Below are positions 16,480-26,200 of a DNA stretch of 64,000 nucleotides, one piece after another (position 1 is the stretch's first letter; each line of letters begins with the position of its first letter). Origin of the DNA: Lentimicrobiaceae bacterium (GTDB lineage: Bacteria; Bacteroidota; Bacteroidia; Bacteroidales; JALOCA01). The notes beneath the pieces were generated by a model. The model saw nothing but the letters and a program-made list of their open reading frames with translations, had not been told where the DNA came from and did no database searches. Made by a program: the position numbers and the translations under genes. Location: NCBI GenBank assembly GCA_023227965.1, contig JALOCA010000005.1, positions 62,001 through 126,000 of the forward strand, read 5' to 3'.

Positions 16480-16561
16480 AAATTACGAATTACGAAGATC
16501 AATTACGAATTACGAAGATCAATTACGAATTACGGAAATCAATTACGAATTACGAATTACG
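16466..16561 (+). repeat. AATTACG heptamer / 20-nt unit tandem repeat
   Basis: After a partial copy that overlaps the end of the regulator gene, four units start exactly 20 nt apart at 16481, 16501, 16521 and 16541. Two are AATTACGAATTACGAAGATC, one is AATTACGAATTACGGAAATC and the last is AATTACG three times. The core is a 7-nt repeat. A tract with the same core lies at 16619 and an inverted one at 17672. Confidence 0.9.
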
Positions 16562-16618
16562 GGATTTTCTCTTTACCAAATTAAATCCGCCGCACCCGCC
16601 TCATCCGTGTTCCAATGA

Positions 16619-16648
16619 CAATTACGAATTAAAAATTACGAATTACGA
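16619..16648 (+). repeat. Second AATTACG tract
   Basis: ATTACGAATTAAAAATTACG followed by AATTACG, the same sequence as seen at 16469-16495. It lies about 95 nt upstream of the metallophosphoesterase start. Just before it, at about 16588-16612, is CCTCATCCGTGTTCC, resembling 14416-14431. Confidence 0.85.
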
Positions 16649-16742
16649 AAAACCTTTCAGTGTGCGAAGCACCTGGAAGAGTTTAACAATTTAACAATTT
16701 CCGTATCTTTACAAAAAATATCCTTTGGCAGCTTCGCACGAT

Positions 16743-17660
16743 ATGCAAAACCAGTACCGCCTGGTATGGACGGTTACCCGCTCGGTACTCGAAACGCAGC
16801 ATTTTAAGCAGCAGCGCGGAAAAGGTCAACGAAAAAGCCGTTGGCAACTCTTTGAACGACTACTGGCAATTTTTTCTTTTCTGCTTTTCCTGGTTGGCTT
16901 ACGCAAAAGGGGCTTTTTGCATGCCTCCCACATCCAGTTGAACGAAGTAACCCTTACTTATCCCGACCTCCCTACTGAATTTCATGATTACCGTATCCTT
17001 CATCTTACCGACCTCCATCTCGATTCGCTTCCTGGTCTGGAAAAGCTTATTGCCAACGCCATCAAAAAAATAAAGTGCGATGCCTGTGTGCTTACCGGCG
17101 ACTATCGTCTGAAAACGCATGGAGCATATCGTCAGATATTAAGTCCGATGCAGTATATCGTTTCTGCTGCGAAAGTCAGAGACGGGATTTTTGCCACCCT
17201 TGGTAACCACGATACCTGGATGATGGTAGAACCTATGGAAGCCATGGGGATTAGAATACTTGCCAATGAAAGTCATTTTATAGAACGTAACGGGCAGAAG
17301 ATAACCTTTACCGGTTCCGACGACCCACATTATTATTATACCGATCAGGCTTTTCAATGTTTGGAATCTGCAGGAGATGGTTTTAAAATAGCTTTGGTAC
17401 ATTCTCCCGAATTGTTCGATCTTGCCGCCGAAAACGGTTACAAACTATATCTTTGCGGGCACACCCACGGCGGACAGATTTGTCTTCCGGGAGGCAAACC
17501 TCTTATCCGACACCTTTACAATGGCAAAAAGTATTACAAAGGTTTGTGGCAATACAAACAGATGAAAGGTTACACCAGCGAAGGTTGTGGTACTTCAGGT
17601 ATTCCTATTCGTTTTAATTCCCATAGCGAAGTTACCCTTTTCACCCTAAAACGACAATGA
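16743..17660 (+). CDS. Membrane-anchored calcineurin-like metallophosphoesterase (YaeI/LpxG-like)
   Basis: The ATG at 16743 gives 305 residues; the frame can begin six codons earlier only at a TTG. A single membrane segment near residues 45-60 (LLAIFSFLLFLVGL) anchors the enzyme. The bimetal phosphoesterase motifs follow in order: HLTDLHLD, VLTGDYR, TLGNHDTW, LVHSPE and CGHTHGGQICLPGG. This set matches the YkuE/YaeI group, some of which hydrolyse UDP-2,3-diacylglucosamine in lipid A synthesis (LpxG). In the second motif the usual GDxxD reads GDYRL, so the second Asp is missing. Substrate is unproven; a lipid A or phospholipid role fits the membrane anchor. The gene is bracketed by AATTACG tracts in opposite orientation. 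Confidence 0.85.
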   Translation: MQNQYRLVWTVTRSVLETQHFKQQRGKGQRKSRWQLFERLLAIFSFLLFLVGLRKRGFLHASHIQLNEVTLTYPDLPTEFHDYRILHLTDLHLDSLPGLEKLIANAIKKIKCDACVLTGDYRLKTHGAYRQILSPMQYIVSAAKVRDGIFATLGNHDTWMMVEPMEAMGIRILANESHFIERNGQKITFTGSDDPHYYYTDQAFQCLESAGDGFKIALVHSPELFDLAAENGYKLYLCGHTHGGQICLPGGKPLIRHLYNGKKYYKGLWQYKQMKGYTSEGCGTSGIPIRFNSHSEVTLFTLKRQ

Positions 17661-17671
17661 AAAATTAAACC

Positions 17672-17706
17672 GTAATTCGTAATTCGTAATTTTTAATTCG
17701 TAATTC
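17672..17706 (-). repeat. Inverted AATTACG tract
   Basis: The + strand reads CGTAATTCGTAATTCGTAAT followed by TTTTAATTCGTAATTC, the reverse complement of the tracts at 16466 and 16619. Together they make an inverted repeat about 1 kb apart around the metallophosphoesterase gene, and this tract separates it from the convergent MATE gene. Confidence 0.9.
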
Positions 17707-17710
17707 AAAG

Positions 17711-19045
17711 TCATACCACCTTGAGCCGCCATTTCCCTGTCCTTAGATACAGCACCGAGAGGCTGCCGAGGATAATAAAATAGATGTATTCGCAGCACCA
17801 CACAATTTCGATAGGGAAACGGTAAACTACTGCCAGTAGGTATACTGCAAAAAGGTAAACCCCTATAGTAAAAAGCTCAATCAGCATGGCAATATTTGTG
17901 TTGGCAGTACCCGACACCCCGCTGAAAATTATAAGGGAAACAGAAAACAATACCATTGCACCCAGTATTACATACAACGTAGGTAATGTACTGTTAATAA
18001 GTGATTGGTCCGAAGTATAAATGCCGATAATCTGGTGTGGAAAAAGAGCCGAAACCACTATTATAGCCAGTGTTGAAAGCAAACTTAGCCTGATAACCTT
18101 TCTAATGACAGGAATAACCTTGTCGGGTTTTCCTTCTCCAAGCGAATTACTCACCAGCGTATTCACTGCCGAACTAAACCCCCATAAAGGAATCATCAAT
18201 ACAAGATAAATACTCCTGATAATATTCGAAATGGCAAGATTATGTTCGCCCATGTGTTCCACTATCATAAAAAACACGAACCATCCTGCTAATGAAACAA
18301 AATTCTGAAGCATCACAAATACTGAGATGTTCAGTGTCTTTTTTATCACCGGTATTTCGATTTTCCGGAAACGAAAAAGATTATATTTTTTCAGGTCAAC
18401 CGTAAGAAAAGTGAGAACGATAAAAAATACTGCCGAACTGGCTTCTGCTATCACCGAGGCTATGGCTGCTCCAGCTATGCCCATTTTAGGGAAACCCCAG
18501 TTGCCGAAAATAAGACACCATCCCAGGATTACATTTACAACTGCCATCATCACAGCACTGAATGTAAGCAACTTTGTTTTGGTAATACCAATATAAAATG
18601 CCCTGAATATAACATTGATAAAGGCGAAAAACAGTCCATAGATTCGGTAACGCAAAAACTCATGAGTAGCCACATATACCCCACTTGAGGCAATGAACTT
18701 CTTCAGAATGACAGGGGATAGAAATTTTATGAAAAGAAATAAAAACAAAGCCAGTGCAAGAAGGAAGAATAAGCTGTTATCGAAAATTTTGCCAGTTTCG
18801 TACAGTTTTTGTTCTCCGTTGCGGCGTGCTATGAGGATTTGCCCGCCAACAGCGAAGCCAAATCCCAACATGTAAAGGGAGATATAAAATAGCCCACCAA
18901 TGGCAGAAGCCCCTAATTCCACCTCACCCACCCTGCCAAGGAAGGCAGTGTCAGTAACGTTAATCACATTCTGGGCAACCAGACTCAGAATGATAGGGTA
19001 AGAAATATTCCAGATGTCGCGGTACGAAGGAATCTTCCGTTCCAT
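17711..19045 (-). CDS. MATE-family efflux transporter
   Basis: A 12-segment inner-membrane antiporter of the multidrug and toxin extrusion family, which exports cationic or other small molecules in exchange for Na+ or H+. The first helix region IWNISYPIILSLVAQNVINV followed by TDTAFLGRVG is the family signature, repeated in degenerate form in the second half (FVSLAGWFVFFMIVEHMGEH). 444 residues is normal. The ATG at 19045 overlaps the thiS stop by one nucleotide (TGATG), so translation is coupled to thiS; a GTG one codon earlier is less likely. Coupling to thiS and thiF suggests it may export a product or by-product of a sulfur-carrier pathway, but this is inference and no substrate can be read. 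Confidence 0.92.
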   Translation of the reverse strand: MERKIPSYRDIWNISYPIILSLVAQNVINVTDTAFLGRVGEVELGASAIGGLFYISLYMLGFGFAVGGQILIARRNGEQKLYETGKIFDNSLFFLLALALFLFLFIKFLSPVILKKFIASSGVYVATHEFLRYRIYGLFFAFINVIFRAFYIGITKTKLLTFSAVMMAVVNVILGWCLIFGNWGFPKMGIAGAAIASVIAEASSAVFFIVLTFLTVDLKKYNLFRFRKIEIPVIKKTLNISVFVMLQNFVSLAGWFVFFMIVEHMGEHNLAISNIIRSIYLVLMIPLWGFSSAVNTLVSNSLGEGKPDKVIPVIRKVIRLSLLSTLAIIVVSALFPHQIIGIYTSDQSLINSTLPTLYVILGAMVLFSVSLIIFSGVSGTANTNIAMLIELFTIGVYLFAVYLLAVVYRFPIEIVWCCEYIYFIILGSLSVLYLRTGKWRLKVV

Positions 19046-19251
19046 CACCCTCCGCTTATCAGGTGCAAAACCATCACATCATCACCTTCGGCAATGGTTG
19101 TAGTTGTATAGTCTTCTTTTTTTATCAGCTTCCCGTTGATTTTAATTACCAGCATTTTAAAAGAAAACTTCTTTAAGTTCAGCAACTTGTCCACAGTAAG
19201 TGTTTCTATGCCGGTGAAAGTTTCTGAGTTATTGTTAAGAATGATATTCAT
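19045..19251 (-). CDS. thiS: Sulfur carrier protein ThiS
   Basis: A 68-residue ubiquitin-fold protein ending in the diagnostic Gly-Gly (HLISGG). In thiamine synthesis the C-terminus is adenylated by ThiF and then carries sulfur as a thiocarboxylate to thiazole synthase. The sequence MNIILNNNSETFTG with MLVIKINGKLIKKED fits ThiS. It follows thiF by 30 nt and overlaps the MATE gene. No thiG, thiH, thiC or thiE is found nearby, so either these lie elsewhere or this pair serves another sulfur-transfer pathway. Confidence 0.9.
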   Translation of the reverse strand: MNIILNNNSETFTGIETLTVDKLLNLKKFSFKMLVIKINGKLIKKEDYTTTTIAEGDDVMVLHLISGG

Positions 19252-19281
19252 GGTTTTAAAAAAAATAATTTTATTAAAAAA

Positions 19282-19854
19282 TTATCCAAGAAGCAGTTCC
19301 ATCACCTGGTTTGCTTCCATGTTTGCAACAATGCCTACACGCGGACCCAATGGCGGAAGGTATTCCGAAACTTCCGTTTCCATATCACCGCAAATGTACA
19401 AATTATCAAATCTCCGGGTGGTAAGCAGGTTATTCTTTCCCCAGCCGGCAAGTCCCATGCCCGAAACGATGGGTTTTCCAGGCATTTCGCCAAGAACGGT
19501 TTCTATAATCATCTGTTTCATCGCAGCCTGATCGAAAGCTTCCACCACCACATCACAGTTTTTGAAAAGTGATACAATAGAATCCGGCTCCAGTTTGATG
19601 TCGTAAGCTTCTACTTTTACTTTCGGATCAATGCATGCAATATTTTCTCTGAGAGCAAAAGCCTTTTTCTGTCCAATCTGGCTAAAAAAGAAATACTGGC
19701 GGTTAAGGTTGCTTTCTGCTATCACATCAAAATCAGCTATGATAAGTTTGCCTATACCAACTCTTGCCAATGCAATGGCACAGTTGGAACCCAGCCCACC
19801 GCAGCCCGCAATGCCAACGGTTTTTTTCTTCAGTATTTCCCGGTAATTGTTCAT
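19282..19854 (-). CDS. thiF: ThiF-family adenylyltransferase
   Basis: Activates the C-terminus of ThiS by adenylation with ATP. The start ATG at 19854 is chosen because translation then runs straight into the Rossmann motif GIAGCGGLGSN; the upstream part can begin only at GTG and is repetitive (a 7-nt AAGTTTC repeat). Further E1-like signatures are ADFDVIAESNLNRQ, with the Arg and Gln that contact ATP, and SGMGLAGWG. At about 190 residues it is the short ThiF form common in anaerobes, without the long zinc-binding C-terminal part of the E. coli protein. The gene precedes thiS, its evident partner. Confidence 0.88.
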   Translation of the reverse strand: MNNYREILKKKTVGIAGCGGLGSNCAIALARVGIGKLIIADFDVIAESNLNRQYFFFSQIGQKKAFALRENIACIDPKVKVEAYDIKLEPDSIVSLFKNCDVVVEAFDQAAMKQMIIETVLGEMPGKPIVSGMGLAGWGKNNLLTTRRFDNLYICGDMETEVSEYLPPLGPRVGIVANMEANQVMELLLG

Positions 19855-19906
19855 GATCAAAGTTTCAAGTTTCTCATTTAAAATTTCAAGTTTCTGGCTC
19901 ACCCTG

Positions 19907-19927
19907 CTCCAAACTCACCACTCCAAG
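19907..19927. repeat. Short tract with 7-nt period between thiF and the amidase gene
   Basis: CTCCAAA, CTCACCA and CTCCAAG follow each other without a gap at 19907-19927. The neighbouring thiF leader contains AAGTTTC at 19866 and 19888. A very similar tract (CTCCAAG, CTCCGAA, CTCACAA) is at 14504-14524. Confidence 0.6.
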
Positions 19928-19952
19928 CTTATAAAAACGAACTTCTTAAATC

Positions 19953-20747
19953 TCACTTCTTAAATTCAAAACCGTCCCAATCCAGTCCCACGGTAAATTC
20001 GTTGCGAAATTCCTGCATTTTGCTGTAGTTAAGCGTAACGGTTTCTATGCTTTCCACCGCAGGGGGTAATTTGATTACAGGCTTCCCTTTAAAATTGAGT
20101 ACAATGGAATTACCCTGATAGGCAACTCCTTTTACATCTGTTCCTATTCTGTTTATCCCGGCAACATAACACTGATTTTCGATGGCGCGTGCCATCAGAA
20201 GATGTTTCCAAGCAAAATTGCGTCTGCCGGGCCAGTTGGCAACGTAAATGATTAAATCGTATTCGTATTGTCCTTCGGAATAAGAATTTTTAGCCCAAAC
20301 AGGGAAACGAAGATCGTAACAAATGAGCGGGCGGATTTTCCAGCCATTGATTTCGGTAACGAGGCGTTTATTCCCATTTGAAAAACGCAGGTGTTCGTTT
20401 CCCATGCGGAAAAGATGCCGTTTGTCGTAGGTTTCGTACGAGCCATCAGGGCGCATCCACACCAAACGGTTATAAAAATTCCCGTTTTCGCGGATGATGA
20501 GGCTTCCGGTAGTTACACAATTTTTTTCTAAAGCAGTATTTTTCAGCCATTGCATGGCTGTTCCATCCATTGTTTCGGCTACGTTTTCCGGTTCAATGGT
20601 AAAACCGGTACTAAACATTTCGGGAAGAACGATCAGATCGGTTGGAACTTTTATCCTGCTGATTTTTTCCGAAAAATTGTCGAGGTTCTGCTGGGTATTT
20701 TCCCAAAACAGGTCGCTCTGAACGATGCTGATGGTTAGATTTTGCAT
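19953..20747 (-). CDS. Carbon-nitrogen hydrolase, omega-amidase (YafV/NIT2-like)
   Basis: A 264-residue nitrilase-superfamily enzyme. The catalytic triad is visible: Glu43 in VLPEMFSTGF, Lys109 in YDKRHLF and Cys143 in LICYDLRFPVWA. The RFPVWA context is that of YafV and NIT2 omega-amidases, which hydrolyse 2-oxoglutaramate and 2-oxosuccinamate to the 2-oxo acid and ammonia. The gene overlaps the preceding aminotransferase gene by 13 nt. That partner makes exactly such omega-amide keto acids when it uses glutamine as amino donor, so the pair forms a transaminase/omega-amidase module, as known for methionine salvage. The genomic coupling strongly supports this reading. Confidence 0.9.
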   Translation of the reverse strand: MQNLTISIVQSDLFWENTQQNLDNFSEKISRIKVPTDLIVLPEMFSTGFTIEPENVAETMDGTAMQWLKNTALEKNCVTTGSLIIRENGNFYNRLVWMRPDGSYETYDKRHLFRMGNEHLRFSNGNKRLVTEINGWKIRPLICYDLRFPVWAKNSYSEGQYEYDLIIYVANWPGRRNFAWKHLLMARAIENQCYVAGINRIGTDVKGVAYQGNSIVLNFKGKPVIKLPPAVESIETVTLNYSKMQEFRNEFTVGLDWDGFEFKK

Positions 20748-21892
20748 AATATTTCTGCTGATTTTTCCAATGTTTCGTCTGTTTTGGCAAAACAGAACCT
20801 TAACAGTTTGTTTTCATTTCCTTTATGATAGAAAGCCGAAACCGGCACCGAACCTAATCCGTATTCTTTGGTAAGCCTTACGGCAAAATCAAATTCCTTT
20901 TCTTCCGAAATGCGGCTGTAGTCGAGCAGTTGGAAATAGGTGCCATAACAGGGAACCACTTTAAACCTGCTTTCTTGAATCAGTTTTGCAAAAAGATCTC
21001 TTTTTTGTTGGTAAAACGAAGAAAGGCTTTCATAGTTGTCTTTATCGCGGATAAATTCGGCATAGGCATGCTGGACGGGCGTGTTTACACAAAATACCAC
21101 AAACTGGTGAACCTTGCGGAATTCAGACATCAGGTTTTCAGGGGCAAGTACAAAACCGACTTTCCATCCGGTGGTGTGGAAGGTTTTACCAAAGGAACCC
21201 ACTATCAGACTTCGTTGCGCCAGTTCCGGATACAAACACACACTTTCGTGGCGTATGCCGTCAAAAATAAGATGTTCATACACTTCATCACTTAAAATGA
21301 TGATATCGGTATTTTGAGTAATTTTTTCCAATTCTTTCATGTCTTCCGGCTTCCAAATACTTCCTGATGGATTGTGAGGGGTGTTCAGAATAATCATCCG
21401 GGTACGGTTAGAAATCATTTTCTTGATTTCTTTCCAATCAATATGGAAATCAGGTTGCCTTAACTCAACATATTTTACAATTCCGCCGTTGAGAATTACC
21501 GAAGGTGCATAGCTGTCGTAAGCCGGTTCAAAAATTAGTGCTTCGTCGTCCGGATGGATAAATGCAGCAATGATACTGGAAATTGCCTGAGTTCCTCCTG
21601 CAGTGATATTTATCTCTTTTACAGAGTCGTATTCTACATTGCAGGTGCTTTTCACTTTTTCGGCTATTCCTTCCCGCAAAGACAAAACTCCCTGCATGGG
21701 GGCATATTGGTTCATGCCTTTACGCATGTATTTTTCTACAAGAGAAATTAACTTTTCGGAAATAGGAAAATCCGGAAAACCCTGCGAAAGATTAATAGCA
21801 TTACATTCGTTTGCCAATCCTGACATTACGGCAAATATTGAAGTAGATAAACCGGGTTGTTTGGAAGCAAATGATCCTGGAAATTTCTCCAT
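20735..21892 (-). CDS. PLP-dependent aminotransferase (methionine/glutamine transaminase, YbdL-like)
   Basis: A fold type I class I/II aminotransferase of 385 residues. Markers are NLSQGFPDFP near residue 34, the PLP phosphate region AGGTQA at 98-103, TPHNPSGSIW at 171-180, SDEVYEH at 201-207 and the Schiff-base Lys236 in SFGKTFHTTGWKVG. This pattern is that of YbdL and KAT/glutamine transaminase K enzymes, which prefer methionine, aromatic amino acids and glutamine. Its translation is coupled to the omega-amidase, which removes the product of the glutamine reaction and makes the transamination irreversible. Probable role: last step of methionine regeneration or aromatic keto-acid recycling. 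Confidence 0.92.
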   Translation of the reverse strand: MEKFPGSFASKQPGLSTSIFAVMSGLANECNAINLSQGFPDFPISEKLISLVEKYMRKGMNQYAPMQGVLSLREGIAEKVKSTCNVEYDSVKEINITAGGTQAISSIIAAFIHPDDEALIFEPAYDSYAPSVILNGGIVKYVELRQPDFHIDWKEIKKMISNRTRMIILNTPHNPSGSIWKPEDMKELEKITQNTDIIILSDEVYEHLIFDGIRHESVCLYPELAQRSLIVGSFGKTFHTTGWKVGFVLAPENLMSEFRKVHQFVVFCVNTPVQHAYAEFIRDKDNYESLSSFYQQKRDLFAKLIQESRFKVVPCYGTYFQLLDYSRISEEKEFDFAVRLTKEYGLGSVPVSAFYHKGNENKLLRFCFAKTDETLEKSAEILCKI

Positions 21893-22005
21893 ACATTTTT
21901 ATATTTTTCGGAACAAAAGTACAGATTTTACACAAAACCATTTTTATTATCGCCATGTATGGAATACAAAAAATAATTGTACATTTGGTGAATAAAAATA
22001 AAACA

Positions 22006-22977
22006 ATGGCAAAGCAAGGGTTTTATCATCTATTTTTTATATTTGGATTGTTTTTTTTACTGTCTTCCTGCGAGGACGACGATAACAACACATCTCTCAA
22101 TTCGGAAGAATGGACAACCTACACGACTACTAATGGATTAATAAGTAACGAAATACATTCCATAGCAATTGACAGCAACCAGGTAGTATGGTTTGGAACC
22201 GAGTACGGGGTATCGGCTTTTGACGGAATAACCTGGACTCCCTATACCATGGCACAGGGATTGGCATATCATAATGTAAACGCGATTGTTGTGGATTCTG
22301 ATAATAACAAATGGTTTGGAACAGGCGACGGTTTATCAAGATTCGACGGCAGCAACTGGAAAACCTATAATACCGTTGATGGTTTGATTGATAATTATAT
22401 CAACTGCCTTTCGTTTGATAATTTCGGGAATTTATGGATTGGCACCCCACACGGACTGTCAAAATTTGACGGATTGCATTTTACCAATATCGTAAAACAA
22501 GCGGATACCACACTGGTAAACAACAAAGTGCTTTCTATCGCCGTTGACAATAACAATATAAAATGGATTGGTACTGAATATGGTACTTCTTTTTACGACG
22601 ATGTACATTGGATATCATATATTCATCAAAACCCCCTCGAAAATTATATTCTTTCATTAGCAATAGATGTAAATAATAATCCTTGGTTTGGGACATTAAA
22701 CGGCGTAAACAAATGTGATATAAATGTATGGACTAACTACAACTACGAAAACGGTCTTTCTGAAAACCATGTTTATGCCCTTACATTTGATAAAAAAGGA
22801 TATATATGGATGGGTACACTGTTAGGATTAACACGTTTCGACGGAATTAATTTTAAAGTATATACCCGAAAAGAGGGTCTTGCAGAAAATTGGATTACAG
22901 CCATAGCAACAGATAAAAATGACGACTTATGGATAGGCACAGCTTCGGGTGGGGTGTCGAAATTGCATTTTAAGTAG
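22006..22977 (+). CDS. Beta-propeller (regulator propeller repeat) lipoprotein
   Basis: The ATG at 22006 gives 323 residues starting with a lipoprotein signal (lipobox LSSC, followed by EDDDNN). The mature part is built of about seven copies of a 40-45-residue unit with the pattern IDxxNxxWFGTxxGVSxFDG, then WxxYT, then GLxxNxVxxI, the Reg_prop repeat that forms a seven-bladed propeller in hybrid two-component sensors. Here there is no kinase, Y_Y_Y or helix-turn-helix domain, so it is a free-standing, probably surface-exposed propeller. The longer frame from 21871 overlaps the divergent aminotransferase gene and is rejected. It may bind glycans or peptides; the function is not known. Confidence 0.88.
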   Translation: MAKQGFYHLFFIFGLFFLLSSCEDDDNNTSLNSEEWTTYTTTNGLISNEIHSIAIDSNQVVWFGTEYGVSAFDGITWTPYTMAQGLAYHNVNAIVVDSDNNKWFGTGDGLSRFDGSNWKTYNTVDGLIDNYINCLSFDNFGNLWIGTPHGLSKFDGLHFTNIVKQADTTLVNNKVLSIAVDNNNIKWIGTEYGTSFYDDVHWISYIHQNPLENYILSLAIDVNNNPWFGTLNGVNKCDINVWTNYNYENGLSENHVYALTFDKKGYIWMGTLLGLTRFDGINFKVYTRKEGLAENWITAIATDKNDDLWIGTASGGVSKLHFK

Positions 22978-23104
22978 CATTTACTCCGACAAGCGTATTT
23001 TTTACCTGTTTTTAATATTAAACTTCAGGCTTTTCCCAATGAGTCTATGAAAATGACATACGAAATTTTTCAGGTAAAGTTTTTTCCATAAAAAAACATA
23101 TTCA

Positions 23105-23136
23105 TTGTTTGTAATTCAACTTTTTGTATATATTTG
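23105..23136 (+). promoter_or_regulatory. Bacteroidota promoter for the C25 protease
   Basis: TTG at 23105-23107 (or TTTG at 23108-23111) and TATATTTG at 23129-23136 fit the consensus with a 21- or 17-nt spacer. The predicted transcript has a long leader of about 140 nt before the ATG at 23285. The 300-nt gap after the propeller gene shows no other signal. Confidence 0.55.
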
Positions 23137-23284
23137 CCAGGGTTTATCTTGTGTTTCTTTTATACAAGAAAAAGGGATTGAAAAAATATTAAAAATTTCA
23201 CATCTCGACATTTTAAACTGAATACCAAGAAGAACGAAATCAAATTAACCATTATATAATTATTAATCAATTAAATATGTACAA

Positions 23285-26200
23285 ATGAAAAAATCTACCT
23301 TTTTCTATCTGCTTATATTGCTGCTGTCGTTCAGTTCGTTTCTGATGGCACAACGCAATGTAACCACTTACTCCGACAGTTGGGGCAAACAGGGATTTTC
23401 GCTGCTAAGCCAGGAAAAAACGGGGGTAGCGGTAAGCTATTCGGTAACAGAATTTGCATTAAACGGCACCACTATTGACGGTCAGCCAATGCAAAACATC
23501 GAGCTCAAGGGACATTTTTTGCAAAACAATGCCGGCGCACCCAATATTCCGGGAAATGGTCGGTATATTGCAATGCCCCAGGGAGCAACACCCCAGTTAA
23601 AAATAATTTCGAGCCGGACTGAAATTTTCCAAAACGTGGAAATAGCCCCTGCACCCGTCCCGCAAAAGGATAACGACCGCAGCCCTGCCCGCTTCGAAAA
23701 GGATGCCAAAATTTATTCAACAAACGCATTCTATCCTGCTCAGCCAATTCAGATTTCTGCCCCCAAAAAAATACGCGGAGTTGATGTTGTGATGCTGGGT
23801 ATCACACCTTTTCAGTACAATCCAATAACCAAGGAATTGATAGTTTACCGCGACATCAAAGTTGAAGTAAGCTTTAAAGGTGGTAACGGACATTTTGGCC
23901 AGGATCGTCTCCGCAGCTACTGGTGGGACCCCATTCTGAGTGATGCACTGATGAATTACTCATCTTTGCCCAAAATGAATTATAATAAACACTCAGCCAA
24001 GGAAACCGGATGGGAATACCTGATTATCCGACCCAATGGAGAAGAATATGCACAGTGGGCTGACTCTCTAAAGAAATTTCGTACACTACAGGGTATTACC
24101 ACTGGCGTTGTTTCTCTCGACGAAATCGGAGGAACCACTGCCACAGTAATCGAAAACTACATTAACAATGCTTACAACACCTGGGAAGTTCCGCCTGCAG
24201 CAGTTCTGATTTTAGGCGACCATGGCAACGATGCTTCCAAAAATGTTTTGGCTCCGATAACAACAGAACAAGGTGAAACCTTCGTGTGCGACAACATTTA
24301 TGCTGACGTGGATGGCGACGAACTACCCGAAATGGTTTTTGCCCGTATTACGGCAAACAACGCAGAACAATTGGAAACTATGGTTACCAAAGTTCTTAAC
24401 TACGAAAAAGCCCCTCCAACCAATCCCGATTTCTATCAGCATCCTATTACTGCCCTGGGCTGGCAAACCGAACGCTGGTTTCAGATTTGCTCAGAAACAG
24501 TAGGTGGTTATTTCAAATATGTTCTTGGAAAAGACCCTGTTCGTATCAATGCCGTATATGGTGGAAATCCTAATACCGACCCGTGGTCAACTAACGAAAA
24601 CACCAGTATGGTTATAAACTACTTTGGTCCTAACGGATTAGGGTATATCCCTGCTACTCCATCAGAACTTGGTGGCTGGACAGGCGGTAATGCCACCATG
24701 GTTAACAATGCAATAAACAGCGGCGCATTTATTCTGCAACACCGTGACCATGGATACGAAGACGGATGGGGTGAACCTGATTACAGTACAACTAACATCA
24801 GTGGATTAACCAATACAGATCTTACCTTTGTGATGTCAATCAACTGCCTTACTGGTAAATATGATTATTCTTCCGAATGCTTCGGCGAAGCATTCCACCA
24901 TTACAAATACAACGGACAAAACTCAGGTGCTTTAGGCTTCATTGCTCCTTCCGAAGTTTCTTATTCTTTTGTAAATGATACTTATGTTTGGGGTATTTAC
25001 GACAATATGTGGACCGATTTCATGCCCGACTACGGAACTGCTATCGAATCGCGCGGACTATTACCCGCCTTTGGAATGGCAGCCGGAAAATTCTTCCTAG
25101 AAGAATCGAACTGGCCTAGCATACCCGAGTATAAAACCATTACCCAACGTCTTTTCCACATGCACGGCGATGCTTTCCTTCGCCTGTATTCCGAAGTTCC
25201 ACAAAGCCTCACTGTACTTCACAATCCTATTTTATATGCCGGAGTTACTTCTTTCGATGTTACTGCCGATGAAGGTGCTTTTATTGCCCTTACGGTTAAT
25301 GGTGAAATAATTGGTACCGGAGTTTCCCAGGGCGGACCAGTAGCTATAAACATCCCCGGACAATTACCTCCCAACCAGATGCTGGTTACTGTTACTAAAC
25401 AAAATTATTATCGCTATACAGCTCTTGTTGATATTGTTCCCCCAAGCGGACCTTATGTTGTAAGAGATTCTTATACCCTGAACGACGAAAATGGCAACAA
25501 CAACGGTCTTGCCGACTTTGGCGAAAACCCAATGATTAGCCTTTCAGTGAAAAATGTTGGTGTCGAACAAGCAGAAAACGTTAACTTAACCATTAGCACC
25601 GAAGATATTTATGCTACTATTACCGATGCAACAGAAAATTATGGAAACATTCCTGCCAACGAAATTGTAAGCGTTGAAAATGGCTTTGCCATCAGCATTT
25701 CCGATACCGTTCCCGACCAGCATAATATACTTTTCAAAGTAACAGCTACCGATGGTACCAACACATGGGAAAGCTATTTCAGCGTGAAGGCTTATGCCCC
25801 GATAATTACTACCGGAAGAGTGATAGTTGAAGAACAAGCCGGAAATGGAAATGGTCGCCTCGACCCAGGCGAAAATGCCAATATCATTGTGAAAAATAAC
25901 AACAAAGGTCATAGCGATATCTACAACCTGACTGCTTCATTATTCAGTTCAAGCCCCTTCATTACTGTTAATTCAGCCGAATATTCAATTGATACCCTCG
26001 CTGCTTTAGGCGAAATAGGTGCAATTTTCAATGTTACCGTTAGCAGTGGTGCTCCCCTTGGAACCGTTGCCCCATTCAACTACAACATTGTTTCAGGTAA
26101 TTACAATGCTCATAAAGATTTTGCCTTAACAATAGGTTTGATCCTCGAAGATTGGGAAAGTGGTGGAATGACCGGATTCAACTGGGCTACCAGCGGCGAT

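Noticed and set aside
16481..16560. CRISPR-like 20-nt units
   Set aside because: Simple tandem repeat of a heptamer without spacers.
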